Origin: Sarcophilus harrisii | Taxonomy: Eukaryota > Chordata > Mammalia > Dasyuromorphia > Dasyuridae | Length of the DNA stretch: 64,000 bases | Assembly (NCBI RefSeq): GCF_902635505.1 | Contig: NC_045432.1 | Span: forward strand, 6,569,275-6,633,274 | Direction of reading: 5' to 3' | Shown here: piece after piece, positions 35,001 through 47,000 of the stretch | Layout of the letters: every line of letters starts with the position of its first letter | How positions within the stretch are numbered: position 1 is the first letter of the stretch | The notes under the pieces: generated by a model | Databases searched by the model: none | The model's input: only the letters and a program-made list of their open reading frames with translations | Told to the model about the DNA's origin: nothing | Made by a program: the position numbers and the translations under genes

Positions 35001-38000
35001 CCTGTCCTAAAGGGACTTGCCTGGTTGGCCTGTCTTTGGGAAACCTTTCTGGCTATCCTTGGGCCTTCTTTTTGGCCTTGTATTATTTTAACTGAACAGA
35101 TTACAGAATTCCTGTTCTTTTGGATTTGGGAAAGGACCAGGATCTTAAAGATTTTTGGCTTGGTATTAGACGTTTTCAGATCAAGAATTAAAGCCAGCCT
35201 TAATTTTAGGCCTGAATTGCTTTGGCCTTTCATAACTTTAGGTTCAAAGCCAGGCCCATTAACTGGAACTAAATTTCCTTACTTGGGCACTTGTAACTTT
35301 TTTTTTATCAGTTTTGTGCCTCCCATTTCCTTTCAATTTGATTGCCCTCTCTTTAAACCATTGTTTCCAAATCCTGAAATCCGTTTGAACTCTCTTTTGG
35401 TTTGACCTTTTCCCCTTAGGGTGTCAATTCGCTTTGGACATGGGCCCCTTGCCCCTCTAATTTCTGCTCAAGGGTTTAAATGCTCTTAGGTGTGTCCTTT
35501 TCCCCTCCGCCAATTTACAAATTATGATATTCCCAACAAACCTTCTTTGCTTCCTACAACCCAACCTTCAGTTGGGCCAGACCTACTCCCTGATTTTTTT
35601 TCCCTCCTCTTGGTCCTTTCCACCCTTATTGTGCCTGTCTATGGGTCTGTTCCTGTTCCCTGCCCTTGTCCCTGACTTCCTTTTCCCCTGTTTCCTTGGT
35701 TCCCCTCTTGTTTTGTTCTGGCCCTCCCGATTCTTAAGTTCCCTTCTCAGTTGTCTTCCTTCTGGATTTTCTCTGTTTCGTTGCCTTCAGTTCCCAATCC
35801 TTTGGGTTCTTTGCCTCCAAACCTTTACCTTTTCTGGCCGCCTTGGGCTTTCCCACATTTTTTCCCTTGTTCCTTTCGGTCCCTTCCAGGTCTTTGGTTC
35901 AGTTTCTTCCTTATCCCTGAGTCGTGTCCCTGATCTTGGCGGGATTTCTGTGGTTGTGCCCGGGGCTCTGGGGGTTCTTTTCTGATTTTCCAGGGTCTTT
36001 CCCCGGTCTTCGAGGGTTCCTCTGATTCCCGGTTTTCCCTATTTCCCAGATCTTGCGTCCTTGGGGTCTTTGTTCCCGATTTGGCTTCGTCCCTGGGGGT
36101 CTCCTTCCCTTGGTTTCTTGGCCTTCCTGATTATGCCTTTTTCCCTTCTTAATTGACCCTATGGGGCCCCTTTTGTGCGTGGGCCTTTTCCCGATCTTCG
36201 GACCTTCGATTGGGGCCCCTTTCGGTGGTCTTGGGTTCCTTGTTCGGGCCCATCCTGCCTTTTCTGGGCTTTGGCTGTTTTCTGCCCGCCTGCTTCCGGT
36301 CCTTCCAGGGATCTTCCTGAGTCTTCCCTGCCTTTTCTGTTCAGTCCCCTGGTCTCTTCTCCTTCCCCCCTTGTCTTCCTTTTTCTTGGCTGATCTTGGG
36401 GCTCTTCCTGTAGGTCTTCCATCCTTGGGGTCTTCCTTATCCCTTTCGGTAATTTCTCTTTCCCTTGCCTGGTCCTCCAGGGTTCTCCTCCCGTTTTCCC
36501 TAGATCTTGCCCGTATTTTATTGGGATTTCTCTTTCCCGGTCTTCCTTGGTCCCAAGGAATCTCTTCTGGCTTTGCCTTTCCTAGGGTCTTCCGGGTCTT
36601 TCCTTACTCCTGTGTCTAGCCCTCGGGGTTTCCTTTCCGTTCCTTTCGTCCTGGGGGGTTTCCTGATCCCTGGGTTCTTTCCGGGTTCTTGGGGGTCCCT
36701 CCCGGGGCCTTTGGTTCCTGTGGCCTGGCCCAAGGGTCTCATTCCGTATCTTGCCCTGGATCCTTGGGGTTTTCCCGTCTGTGGGGTTCTGTCCCTAGTG
36801 GGGTCTTTCCTGATCTTCCTGGATCTCGGCCGTATCCCTATGGGGTCCTTCCTGTCTTGGCCTCTGTTCATTGGGCCCGGTCCTATGGGGGTCCTCCCAT
36901 CTTCCTGTAGTTTCCCGATCCTTGGGGGTTTTCTGTCCGTCTGCCCAGATCGGGGGTCTCTTCCGTCTTCCTGTAGGTTGGTGCCCGATCCCTATGGGGT
37001 TCCCTAGTTCCTGTCCCTGTCTGTGGGCTTTAACCCTGGGGGTCTTCTTTCTGGGTTTGTCTATCCGGGGGTTTTTTCCTTTTGGAGGGTCTCTTCCCTG
37101 GTCTTCCTTAGTGGTCCCTCGATCCTTAGGGGTCCTCTGGCCTTGTTCTTGGTTCTTTTCCTTCTTTCGGCCCATCCCCTTGGAGGTCTTCTGGTCCCCG
37201 GTTTTCCTGAGGTCTGTGCCCATTGCTGTTGGTCTCTTGGGAGTCTTCCTGGTTCTGTGCCCCGGATCCTATGGGTTCTTCCCTGTCTTCCTGTGTTGGC
37301 CTGGGTCCTATGGGCTTCTTCCCAGATCCTTGGGTCTGTCCCGATCTTCCTGGAGGTCTTCCGATCCCTTGGGTCTTTCCCTCTGTGTCAGCCTCCTGGG
37401 GGGTTCCCTCTTGTGTCTCCCTGATCCAGGGGGCTTTTCTCCTGGTTTCCTGTCTGTTTCTCCCTGGGGTCTTTGGTCTTCCTTAGTTCCCCATTTAATA
37501 GGGGTCTTCTTTCCTTGGGTCTGTCTCTCTGGTACTCCCGTTGTTCTGTCTTGTCCCCTTGGGGTTCTTGTTTCCTGTTCCCTGTTCCTATGGGGGTTCT
37601 CTCTTACCGTCTCCTTGGTTTGGGTCCCTTTTCTGGGTCTTGCCCTGATCCTTAAGGGGTTCCCTTCCCTGGGTCCTTCTCCCTTTGTCTTCCTTTCTGG
37701 CCCCGATCCCATGGGGGTCTCTTCCCTGGTCTCCTGAGTTATCTTGGGTCCTTCCCTTCCCCAGAGGTTTCTCCTTGGCTTCTCTTCCCATGGGGTTCTC
37801 CTCCTATCTTTCTTCCCGGGTCTCCTTGGAGGTCTTCCTAATCTTCTTTTTCCTTGGTCCCTGGTTAATTCCTGGGTCCTGGTCCCTTGACTCTTCCCAT
37901 GGTCTCTTTCCCTTGCCCGTGTCTGGGTCTTCCTATCTTCCTGTTAATCTTTCCCCTTGGGTTTCCTTGTGGGTTTCCCTGGTTCCCTGGGTTTCCTTCT

Positions 38001-41000
38001 GTCCCGAGCCTGGGTTCTTTATTTCCGTTCTGTCCCAGGTCTCTTGGGGCTCCTTCCAGGGGTCTTCCTGATCTGGGCGGTTTTCCCGTTTCCTTCTTCT
38101 TTCCTTGGTCTATTCCCTGCTGGGTCTTTACCCTATTCTCCTGTAGTCGTCCCGGATCCCTATGGTTTCCGTTCTGTCTGCTGGTGACCCTTGGGGGTCT
38201 TTCCTGTGGTCTTGCCCAGACTCTATGGGGGTTTCCCTTCTTCTTGGTCTGTGCCGATCCCTGGGGGTTTCTAATTGGGTCTTTTCCTGTTTCCTTCCCC
38301 TGTCTTTGGTCTGCCCGGTCTATGGGGGTTTTTCTTCCTGATCCCAGGCCTTCCCTGGTTTCCCTGCCAGAACTCTGCCCTGATCTTTGGTTTTCTTTCC
38401 TGGATCCTGCTTTCCTGGGGTTTCCTGCCTTGGTCTTTCCCGGTCTATGGGGGGCCTTGTTCTTTTCTAATCTAGGTGGTCCTGATTCCATGGGGGCTTC
38501 TGGTCTTCCCCGTCTTTGGGGTTTTCCCTTCTTCCTGTATCGTGCCCGATCCTTGGGGGTCTTTCTCTTTTGGTCTATGGGGTTTCCCTGGGTTTTGTCT
38601 TCCTTGGTCCCTTGGGGGGTTCTTATGGTCTTCCTAATCCCAGCCGGGTCTTTCCTGCTTCTTTCCCGGTCTTCCCGGGGCTCTTCCTTGTTCCGATCCA
38701 TGGGGTCTTCCCTGGCTCCCTGTGCCTGTTCCCTGGGTTTCCTTGGGTTTGCCCTGGTCTCTTGGTCTTCTTTCCCTGGTCCTTGGGGGTCTCTTCCCTT
38801 GGGTTTCCGTGGGCCCTCTTTTTTCCTGTGGTTCTTGCCCTGATCCCATGGGTCTCCTTGTACTTCCCCTTCTGTCCTCTCTATCTTTGGTTGTCCCTGG
38901 TCTGTAGGTCTTTCTTATGGTCTTTGTCTCTTACCCTTAGCTTCCCCTATGGGGGGCTTCTTTTGTTCGGTCCTAGGTCCTCTTCTTTCCTTTTTGCCGG
39001 TTTGGGGTTTCCTTTGGGGGGTCTTCTGAGTCTGTGCCTGCTCCCTTGGGGTCTTTTCCCTGGTTCCTTAGCCTGGCCCTGGATCCCTAGTGGGGTCTCT
39101 TCCCGGTCTCCCAGATTCCGATTTCCACCCCTGTCTCCTGAGTCTGTTTGTCCCCTGCTTGGGGTCTCTTCCTGAGTCCGATTCCTTGGTCTTTTGATTT
39201 GTCTACTTGGCTTCTCCCTATAGTGCTTCTCATCCTGGTCTTCCCCAGTCCTGTGGTGTCTCTGGACCTTCCTGGGTCTCCTCCTGTGGTCTTCCCTGGG
39301 TTTGCCAGTCCCTTCCGTGCTTCTTCCCGATTTCCTGGGGGTCCCTGATTATGTGTCTGGCCCTAGGGGTCTCTTCCTGCTTCCAATTCCGGATCTTCCT
39401 TCCCCCTGTTTCGTGTAGCCCTTGATCCCCTGTGGTTTTTTAGGTCTTCCCCGATTCCGTCCTGTCTGTCCCCTTTGGGGTCTTCTCGTATGTTTGGTCT
39501 CAGGGGTCTCTTCCCTTGGTTTCCCTAGGTCCTTGCCCCGTTCTTTCCCAGTTCCTTCTGGCTTCCCTGGTATTTTTCCTCTTTCCTGGTCTTCCAGTTG
39601 AAGGTCTCTTCACTTCCTGGTTAACTTTCCCAGGGGTCTTTTCCTTTCCCTGTTTCCTGGGGGCTCTTTCAGGTTTCCTTGGATCTTTGGGTCTTCCCGG
39701 GACTTCCTTGGGTCTCTTCCCCTGCTTCCTGGGGTTGCCCGGTCTCCTGGGTTCTCTGCTAGTTTGTCCTGGGTCCTTTCGGGGTCTTCTTCCGGTCTTC
39801 CTTGTCTCTTGGTTTTGGGGGTTTCTTCCCTGTCTCTGTCCCTGATCCCTTAGTCCTTGGGTTTCCTTGTAGGTCCTTCCGATCCCTGAAGGTCTTCCCG
39901 TCCTTGGGTCGCCTTAGATCCCTATGGGCTCCCTGGGTTTCCCTGATCTCTTTTTGGTCTTCCTAGTTCTTTGGCCCCTGGTCGGTTTTCCTAGATCTTT
40001 CCGTGTGTGTCCTGGTCTTGCCCTGAATCTGGGGCTTCTGGGTTTTCTTCCTGTCCTTTCTTGCTGTTCCTCATGGGGGATTCTTTCCTTGGCCCCAAGT
40101 CTGGGTTCCCCAAGGTTCCCCCATGATTTCCCGTTCCCCTGGTCTTCCTTGTCCCCTAGATCTTTCGGGGGTTCTCCGGACCCTGGGGCCCCCTTGGTCT
40201 TTCCCTTCTTTAACTTCCTATCCTAGATCCCCGTTCTTGGGGGGCTCCCTTCCGGGTCTTTCCCTGGTTTGGTCTTCCTGGTTTCCCCGGGTCTTTCCCT
40301 ATTTCCTGTTGATCCCTTAGGTTCCCTATTTTCTTTGGGGTCTCCCGGGTCTTTTCGCCCGGATCCCATGAGGTCCTTCCCACCTGGTCCTCCTGTCCTG
40401 TGGAGGGTTCCTTGGGTTTTCCTTGGTGGTTCCGTCTCCGGTTCTTCTTCCCCATGGGGTTTCTTCCGTCTTCCTGTAATCTGTGCCTACCGGGGTTCTT
40501 CCCTATTTCCCCCAGGGTTTTGGTTCTTCCCTATTGGGGGTTCCCTGAGGTCTTGCCCCTTTTGGGGTTTTCTTCCCCGATCTTCTTTTCCTTTTTGGGG
40601 TTTTTTTGGGTTTCCCTTGGGGGTTTTCTTTTTCCCGGGGTCTTTTCCCTTTTGGGGGTCTTTCCCCCTTTTTTTCCTTGTCTTTGCCCCTCCCATGGGG
40701 TTCTTTGGCCCCCCCTTTTTCCCCTTTTGGGGCTTTCCCAAAGGGGCCCTTTCCTGGCCTTTTTCTTGGGGTCCCCTTTTGATCCTTTGCGGGGGCCCCA
40801 TGGGGTTTTCCTTTTGGGGTTCCCCTGTTTTGGGTTTTTCCCTGAGTCTTTCCCCGACCCCTTTTCTTTGGATTTCCCAGGCTTTTTTTCCCTTGGGGCC
40901 CTTCCCCTTTTTTGGGTGGCCGGATCCCATGGGGTTTCCTTTCTTTTAATCCTGTTTTTCTATCTGTACTTCAGTGCCTCAGATTAATCAAACTCATTGG

Positions 41001-44000
41001 GAACACAGGAGACATACATACACACATACATACATACATATATTCAGCCACTCACAGCTATACACACATCCATGCAGAAAGATTTGTGAACATATGCCAT
41101 ATGAGAGATCCCCAAGTACAAGTTCCTACAATACAAACTAATGCACATTTTCACTAAGAGTGTGGAAGAGATTTATGATGCCAGTTGGGTGGAGTCAGTC
41201 GGCAAAGGGTTCCTGGGACAAGCAAGTTCATCTCAAGTTGTTTTGAAATAGGGGAAGGAGTAGGAAAAAGGAGGAAGGAGGGCACCCCAGTCAACGGCAG
41301 CACCATGGGCCAGTTCATACCAGGATAGAGATTGTAGACCGCCATTTTGTATTCTTTCTTGGTCCGCACAGTAAACACTTGGCCACTGAAGTGGATAGAG
41401 TGAATATTTTCATTGCTGCCCATGCTCAGCAGATACCACCGGATCCTTTGGTGCTGAGCCATCACCAAGCCAGGCAATGTATCCTTCACGTAACCATTGA
41501 TTGCTGGAGAAGGAAAACACAGGGAAGATGAGTTTGACCTACCGGAGAAGCTGGAGAGTAAGAGGCTCAAATTATGCAGAAAGCTAGAGATGGAGGACTG
41601 CAAAATAGACCAATGGTGACATTTGTAGTTGGAAAGATGCTGCCTCTACATCCAAGAGATAGCCCCAGTGCTTTGTAGCCACAAATGTCAAGTAAACATA
41701 ACCCTACAAAGGTTATCATGAGGCTTCAGTGGCTGCAGCAGCAGCAGCTTACTTGGGGAGCACATTCTGGCATAAGACGCACATGGCTACAGTCCTTTCT
41801 TACCATGAAAGCGGTGGTTCCTTTGAAAACCAGGATCATCCACCTGGACCTTGCATGGAGGCTTGCAGTTCCTCTCCATGTTCTCAGTAAAATACCAGCT
41901 CTTGGTCTCATCAAAGATGGTGAAGAACAGAGTAAATTCCTGGACGGTCAACTGTCTGCCATGAGAGGGGTTCAGTTTGTTAGGGTGACAGATCAGTATT
42001 GGCCCAATCAGCCCGGAGTGTAGATCTTTTTCCTGAGAAAGCAAGAAAAAATAAAAACCCTGAGGACCAAAAAGGTCACTGAAATAGGATCTCCCATGAG
42101 ATCTTTTGACTCCAAATCCTGTTTTCTTTCTACTGTGTCTAGCATTCAACAAAATGGGAAGGTCTGCACTTTAACCTCGTCTATTATCCTTCCCAGGGCT
42201 CTGTGAATCCTGGAAACAGAAAAAAATGACACTTCACTGGTGCTTTTTCAGGCAGCAGCTGAGATCAGAGAAGAGTTCCATTGTGCTACTCCAGGAAGCC
42301 TTGATCCACAGTCTGCTGGTCATCCTCCTTGGGACTGTCAAGCATCCAATGTCCTTCTTAAAACTCAGTGCTTCAAAATGAGCCCAATATTCTAGACAAA
42401 GTCTGAATGGAATAAAGTATAGTGGGACTCTTAACTCCCTATTTTTGAACACTTTTTGAATATTGAGCCCAATAAAACTCCCAGAGCTTTTTGAGATGAA
42501 CTGCTATCCATCCAGACTTACATCATCTTGTATATGTATGAAGTTGATTATTTGAACTTAAATGAAAGACTTTACACTTACCAGGTTTCATCCTCTGTGA
42601 TTCAGTCCGATTTTCTAGCCTGTCAAGATCCTGCCTGTTATTGTATATTTTCCTCCCCTACAAATTTGTTTTGTCCTCTTCAGATTTGATGAGCAGGCCA
42701 CTTATGGCTTTAGCTAAGTCCTTGATCAAAATGTAGGACGGCCAGACTAGACAAACTGGACATGCCCACCAAGCTGGCATCGAACTTTGAACACTAACAC
42801 TGAATCACAGAATCATTATTGGCATACCCAATCTCTCGTCATCTCCACGGGCATGTGTCGGGCAGACCTTACGCCAATGTTGGCACGCCACACCATTCCA
42901 AACATTTTACTTCTAGATGAGATATTAGCTAGTTTAGTATTAGCTAGTTAGTAACAGCCCTTCCCTTACCAGGTCAACATCAGAGAAATAGGCCCAGGCT
43001 TTGCAGTCAAACTCCTTGTCAGTGGGTGCCATATGGGGCTCCACCTTCCAAGAATATGTTTTAGTCTCTTCAGGTTTCACCTCTTTCTTTCTAAGGTCAC
43101 TTTCTTGCCCCTGATGTTCCTCATAGGAAATGAGACTAGAATAGAAGGAGTAAGGCCGGGAAGCCTGGTTCTTGAAGGTGACCTGCAACACAGAAAGAAT
43201 ACAAACATCTCCACAGAAAGAAGTAAGATCCCCAAGCACATTTCTTATTAAATTAGCCTGCTCCCCTCAACGACTCCCACTTTCATGGCTGTTTTCCCTG
43301 GGTCCTTTCACTCAGTTCCAGACCTCTGAGGGTTCCTGGATCTGCCCACATCTCCTCTCTACTTTGCATCCTAGGTCAGTCAGTAAATAAATATCACCGA
43401 CTGCCTGTATTGAGGAAGATAGGCAAAACACATTCTATTCATATTCTATGAGGAAGACAACATGCAAACCACTTTGTCCAAACAAGCTATTAGGCAGGAA
43501 AAGTTGCAGAAAATCTCCAAGAGAAGGCACTTCAATGAAGAGAGAATATATCCTGCAGAAGATGGAATTTTAGCTGCGACTTGAAGGGAGCCAGGGAATC
43601 CAGGAGGCAGAAATGGAGAGGGAGGGTGTTCCAGTCAGAAAAAAAACATGTGGAGTCAGGAGATGGAGGGACTTGAATGCTAATTGAAGCATTTTGTACT
43701 TGATATTGGAAGTGATGGCAAACCAAGAGTTTATAGAGTATGAGCATGTGGGGCAACATGGTGGGACCTATGCTTTAGGGAAATCCGTTTGGTTGCTGAA
43801 TGGAGGATGCACTAGAGTGGGGAATGATGTGAGGCAGGCAGAACCACCAGCAGCTACTGCAGTAGTTCAGATGTGAGGTGATGAGAGCCTGCATTGGGGG
43901 AGTGGCGGTGTCAGGGGAGAGCAGAGGGTGTATTTAAAAGATACTGCAAAGATGGCTTCAACAGGCCTTGGCAACAAGTTGGATATGGGAGAAGTGACAT

Positions 44001-47000
44001 AATGAGAAGGCCAGGATAATTCCTTGGTTGTGAGCCTGGGGGACTAGGAAGATGGTGCTGATCTCAAAAGTAAAACATTTAAAATATGGAATATTAAATA
44101 TTAAAATATGGAATAAAAGCAAAGCATTTGAAATATGGATAGAAAGCTAATGAGCTCTGTTTTGGACATATTGAGGTCTTTTTTTTTTTTTTGACTGAGG
44201 CAATTGGGGTTAATTGACTTCCTCAGAGTCACACAGCCAGGAAGTGTTAAGTGTCTGAGGTCAGATCTGAACTCGGGTCCTCCTGATTCCAAGGCTGGTG
44301 CTCCACCTAGCTGCCATGGACATACTGAATTTTAAGATGTCTGCAAGACTAAAGATCAGAGGGGACTTGAGAATCATCAGTAGGAAATGATCATTGAATC
44401 CGTGGGAGCTGATGAGATCAATGACATTGCAAGACAGAGCCCTGGGAGATAGCTGCAGTTAATGGATGTGACTTGGAGAAGGTTTCAGATAAGAAATAGT
44501 CAGAGGAGTAGGGGAAGAACCAGGAGAGAGTGGAGTCTTGGAAACCTAGAAAGGAGAGAGAATCAAGCACAAGAGGGTGATGCAGAGATGTTGAAAAGAA
44601 TGAGGGTTAAGCAAAGGCCGTTAGATTTGGTAATAAGATCATTAGTCATTTTGGAGAGAGCAGTTTTAGTGGAATGAGAAAGTCAGAAGATGGATTGTAA
44701 GGGGTTAAGAAGAGAGTGAGAGGAAGGAAGCAAAGACACGGATTGCAGATGGCTTTTTCAGAGAGTTTATGCGTAAAAGGCAGGAGTGATATCGAATAAT
44801 AGGAAAGGTAGAAAGACCAAGTGAGGGTTTATTGAGAATGGGGAAATATGGGCATGTTTATAGGTAGCAGAGAATGAACCAGTAAACAGGGAGAGATTGA
44901 AGATAGTGAAAGAGTGGAGATGAAAGAAGGATGTTGGAGGAGACAGCATGAAATGAGATAGATTGTGCAGGTAGAAGGGGGCCTTGGTAAGAAGACTGAT
45001 TTCATGTAAGTCAAGGGCTAAGGAGATAATGGCAGAAGACATCTAGATGATGAGATAAGGAGGAGAGAAAAAAAGAGCTCTCTGAATAGTCTCAATTTTT
45101 TCAGTAAAATCTAAGGCAAGATTCTCAACTGAGAAGCTGGGGGAGGGAAACCATGAAAGGTTAAGGGATGAAAAGGTTTGAAAGAAGAAGGGTGTCTATG
45201 AAAAATAGGAGAGCGAGTTGTTGAGGGAGGGATAGTAGGATTGCTGAGCAACAGTGAGGGGCCATTTGAGTTTATGTAACATAAATTTGTAGTGGACCCA
45301 GTCAGAACAGTTGAGTGTTCAACAGCACACCAATAAGAGCAAAGGCAGGGAATGGTAGGCGTGATCCAAGATTAAGGTTTGGCAGAATGAGGTCGGTGAG
45401 AAGAAAAAGGGACAAGGGACTCAAGAGAAAAGGACAGTGTAGCATTGAATTGGCTCACTAGGGGACAAGATGGAGAAAAAAGGTGAGTACAAAAATGATG
45501 GTCTGAAAGAGAAATGAGGCGTGGAGGGATTGGAGGTCATGGTGTGCAAAAAGAGCAAAGTTTGGGCTTTACAGAAAGGGAATGACAACAGATTTTGATC
45601 GGAGAAAGAAATTTCAGAATTCCTGAACATGGAAGTGGTGCATTTGTGGGTGATAAGATCAGGGATTGTCAGGGTTTGTTTATAGCTAAAGTGAGGTGGA
45701 GCTTATGGAAAATTGGCAAGATGGGTTGGTTCTTGGCCTGCATTCTGGAAAAAGACCAAAGTGGCATCCTTACGTTAGGGTCAAGTTACAGTTTGTCCAG
45801 CTGTGACTGATCAGATCAATATGAGCTTGTGATGACCTGACGTGGGTCAGGCCCAAATAAGCCATGTGAACATTTGGCTAAATTATTACACTTAGATTTG
45901 TTAATCTAAGCGATGAGCTAAATGTGCTCATCTCCTGTTTCTTTTGAGATAAGGAACTCAAAACTTAAGAGAGTATCAATATGGGTGTTGAAATCTCTAG
46001 GATGAGGGCCAGAGTTTGGGAGGAGAGATTGTGAGCCAGGCACTGAATTCTTGAGGAAAGAAGAGGAGTATCAGCAGACAAAAGTTAGGAGAGAATGTTT
46101 GTAAAGCACTTTGCAGAGTGCCTGAAAAACAATAGACGTTTAATAAATATTCATTCCCTTTCTTCTTTCCTATGTAATCACCAGATCCTAGCTCTAAATC
46201 TGTAATAGCCCTTGGAGGTCTTGGAACAAAAGATCCTTATTATACCAAGCACAAGTTGAACTGAGGTGCCAAGGCCACATAGGGAGTAAGTAGCAGACAT
46301 GGGATTTGGGCTCAGGTCCTGTGTCTCCGGGGGGGCTCTTTACCCAGAACCCCAGTCTTCCCAGTCACACAGATTTTAAGCATCACTGAAGCTTCGTGTT
46401 CCCAAGGAAGTTGGGTGAGTCCAATGGCCAATGGTTGTCAGTCAAGCTGAAAACAGATGATTTTTTTAAAAAAGAAAAACCTTTTGGTTCTTAAAACCTT
46501 TAAGGAATAAGTTCTTCATTGAGAATTCAATGACTTTTCCAGGAAGATAAATAAGTAAAACTCTACTGTAATTTTCTAATCAGTTTGTAAGAGATCCATG
46601 TGTTTATATCAACTTCAGATGAAGTAGATACATTAACTGTTACCACAAAATCCTAAATGAAAATGGAAAAATCCAAGCAATTCCAAGTGGCTTGGAGCCC
46701 AACGCCTTCTGGTGCCTTTGCTAGGCGGTACCAGTAAACCGAGGGAGACATCTGTTACGTTTGATGCTTACAAGTACCTCGACCTGGCCCTTCTTGCCAA
46801 AACACAAGTTTGGAGAGCTCAAAAACTGACTCAGATATGCAGCCAGAGCCACACTTGCGTCTTCGCTCCCTCCATGCCAAGATACACCAAGGTCACTGGA
46901 GGGGAAGAGGGACTTAGCAATTGAGTCTGAGTTCATCTTCTCCCCATTGATCATTCAGTCATTTAGGCTTGTCTAGCTCTCCAGGATTTCATGGAGCACG

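Larger units (their letters stand above)
15587..41320 (-). other. F8: F8 introns 18 and 19, exon 19 not found
   Basis: Human exon 19 (117 bp, VFETVEMLPSKAGIWRVECL, then IGEHLHAGMSTLFLVYS) should lie between exon 20 (15.5 kb) and exon 18 (41.3 kb). Reading the minus strand of the clean parts (15.6-19.7, 34.7-35.5 and 40.9-41.3 kb) shows no match to GIWRVECLIGEHLHAG. The exon is either within the degraded sequence or missing from the assembly. Confidence 0.6.

Noticed and set aside
34881-35405. 174-codon frame as a retroviral or host gene
   Set aside because: No motif of any known family is visible and the residue make-up looks random; kept only as an unidentified island.
37887-38843. 318-codon open frame on the + strand
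   Set aside because: It lies in the degraded satellite-like tract, is made of F, L, S, G and P, and has no domain. Stops are rare only because A is scarce.
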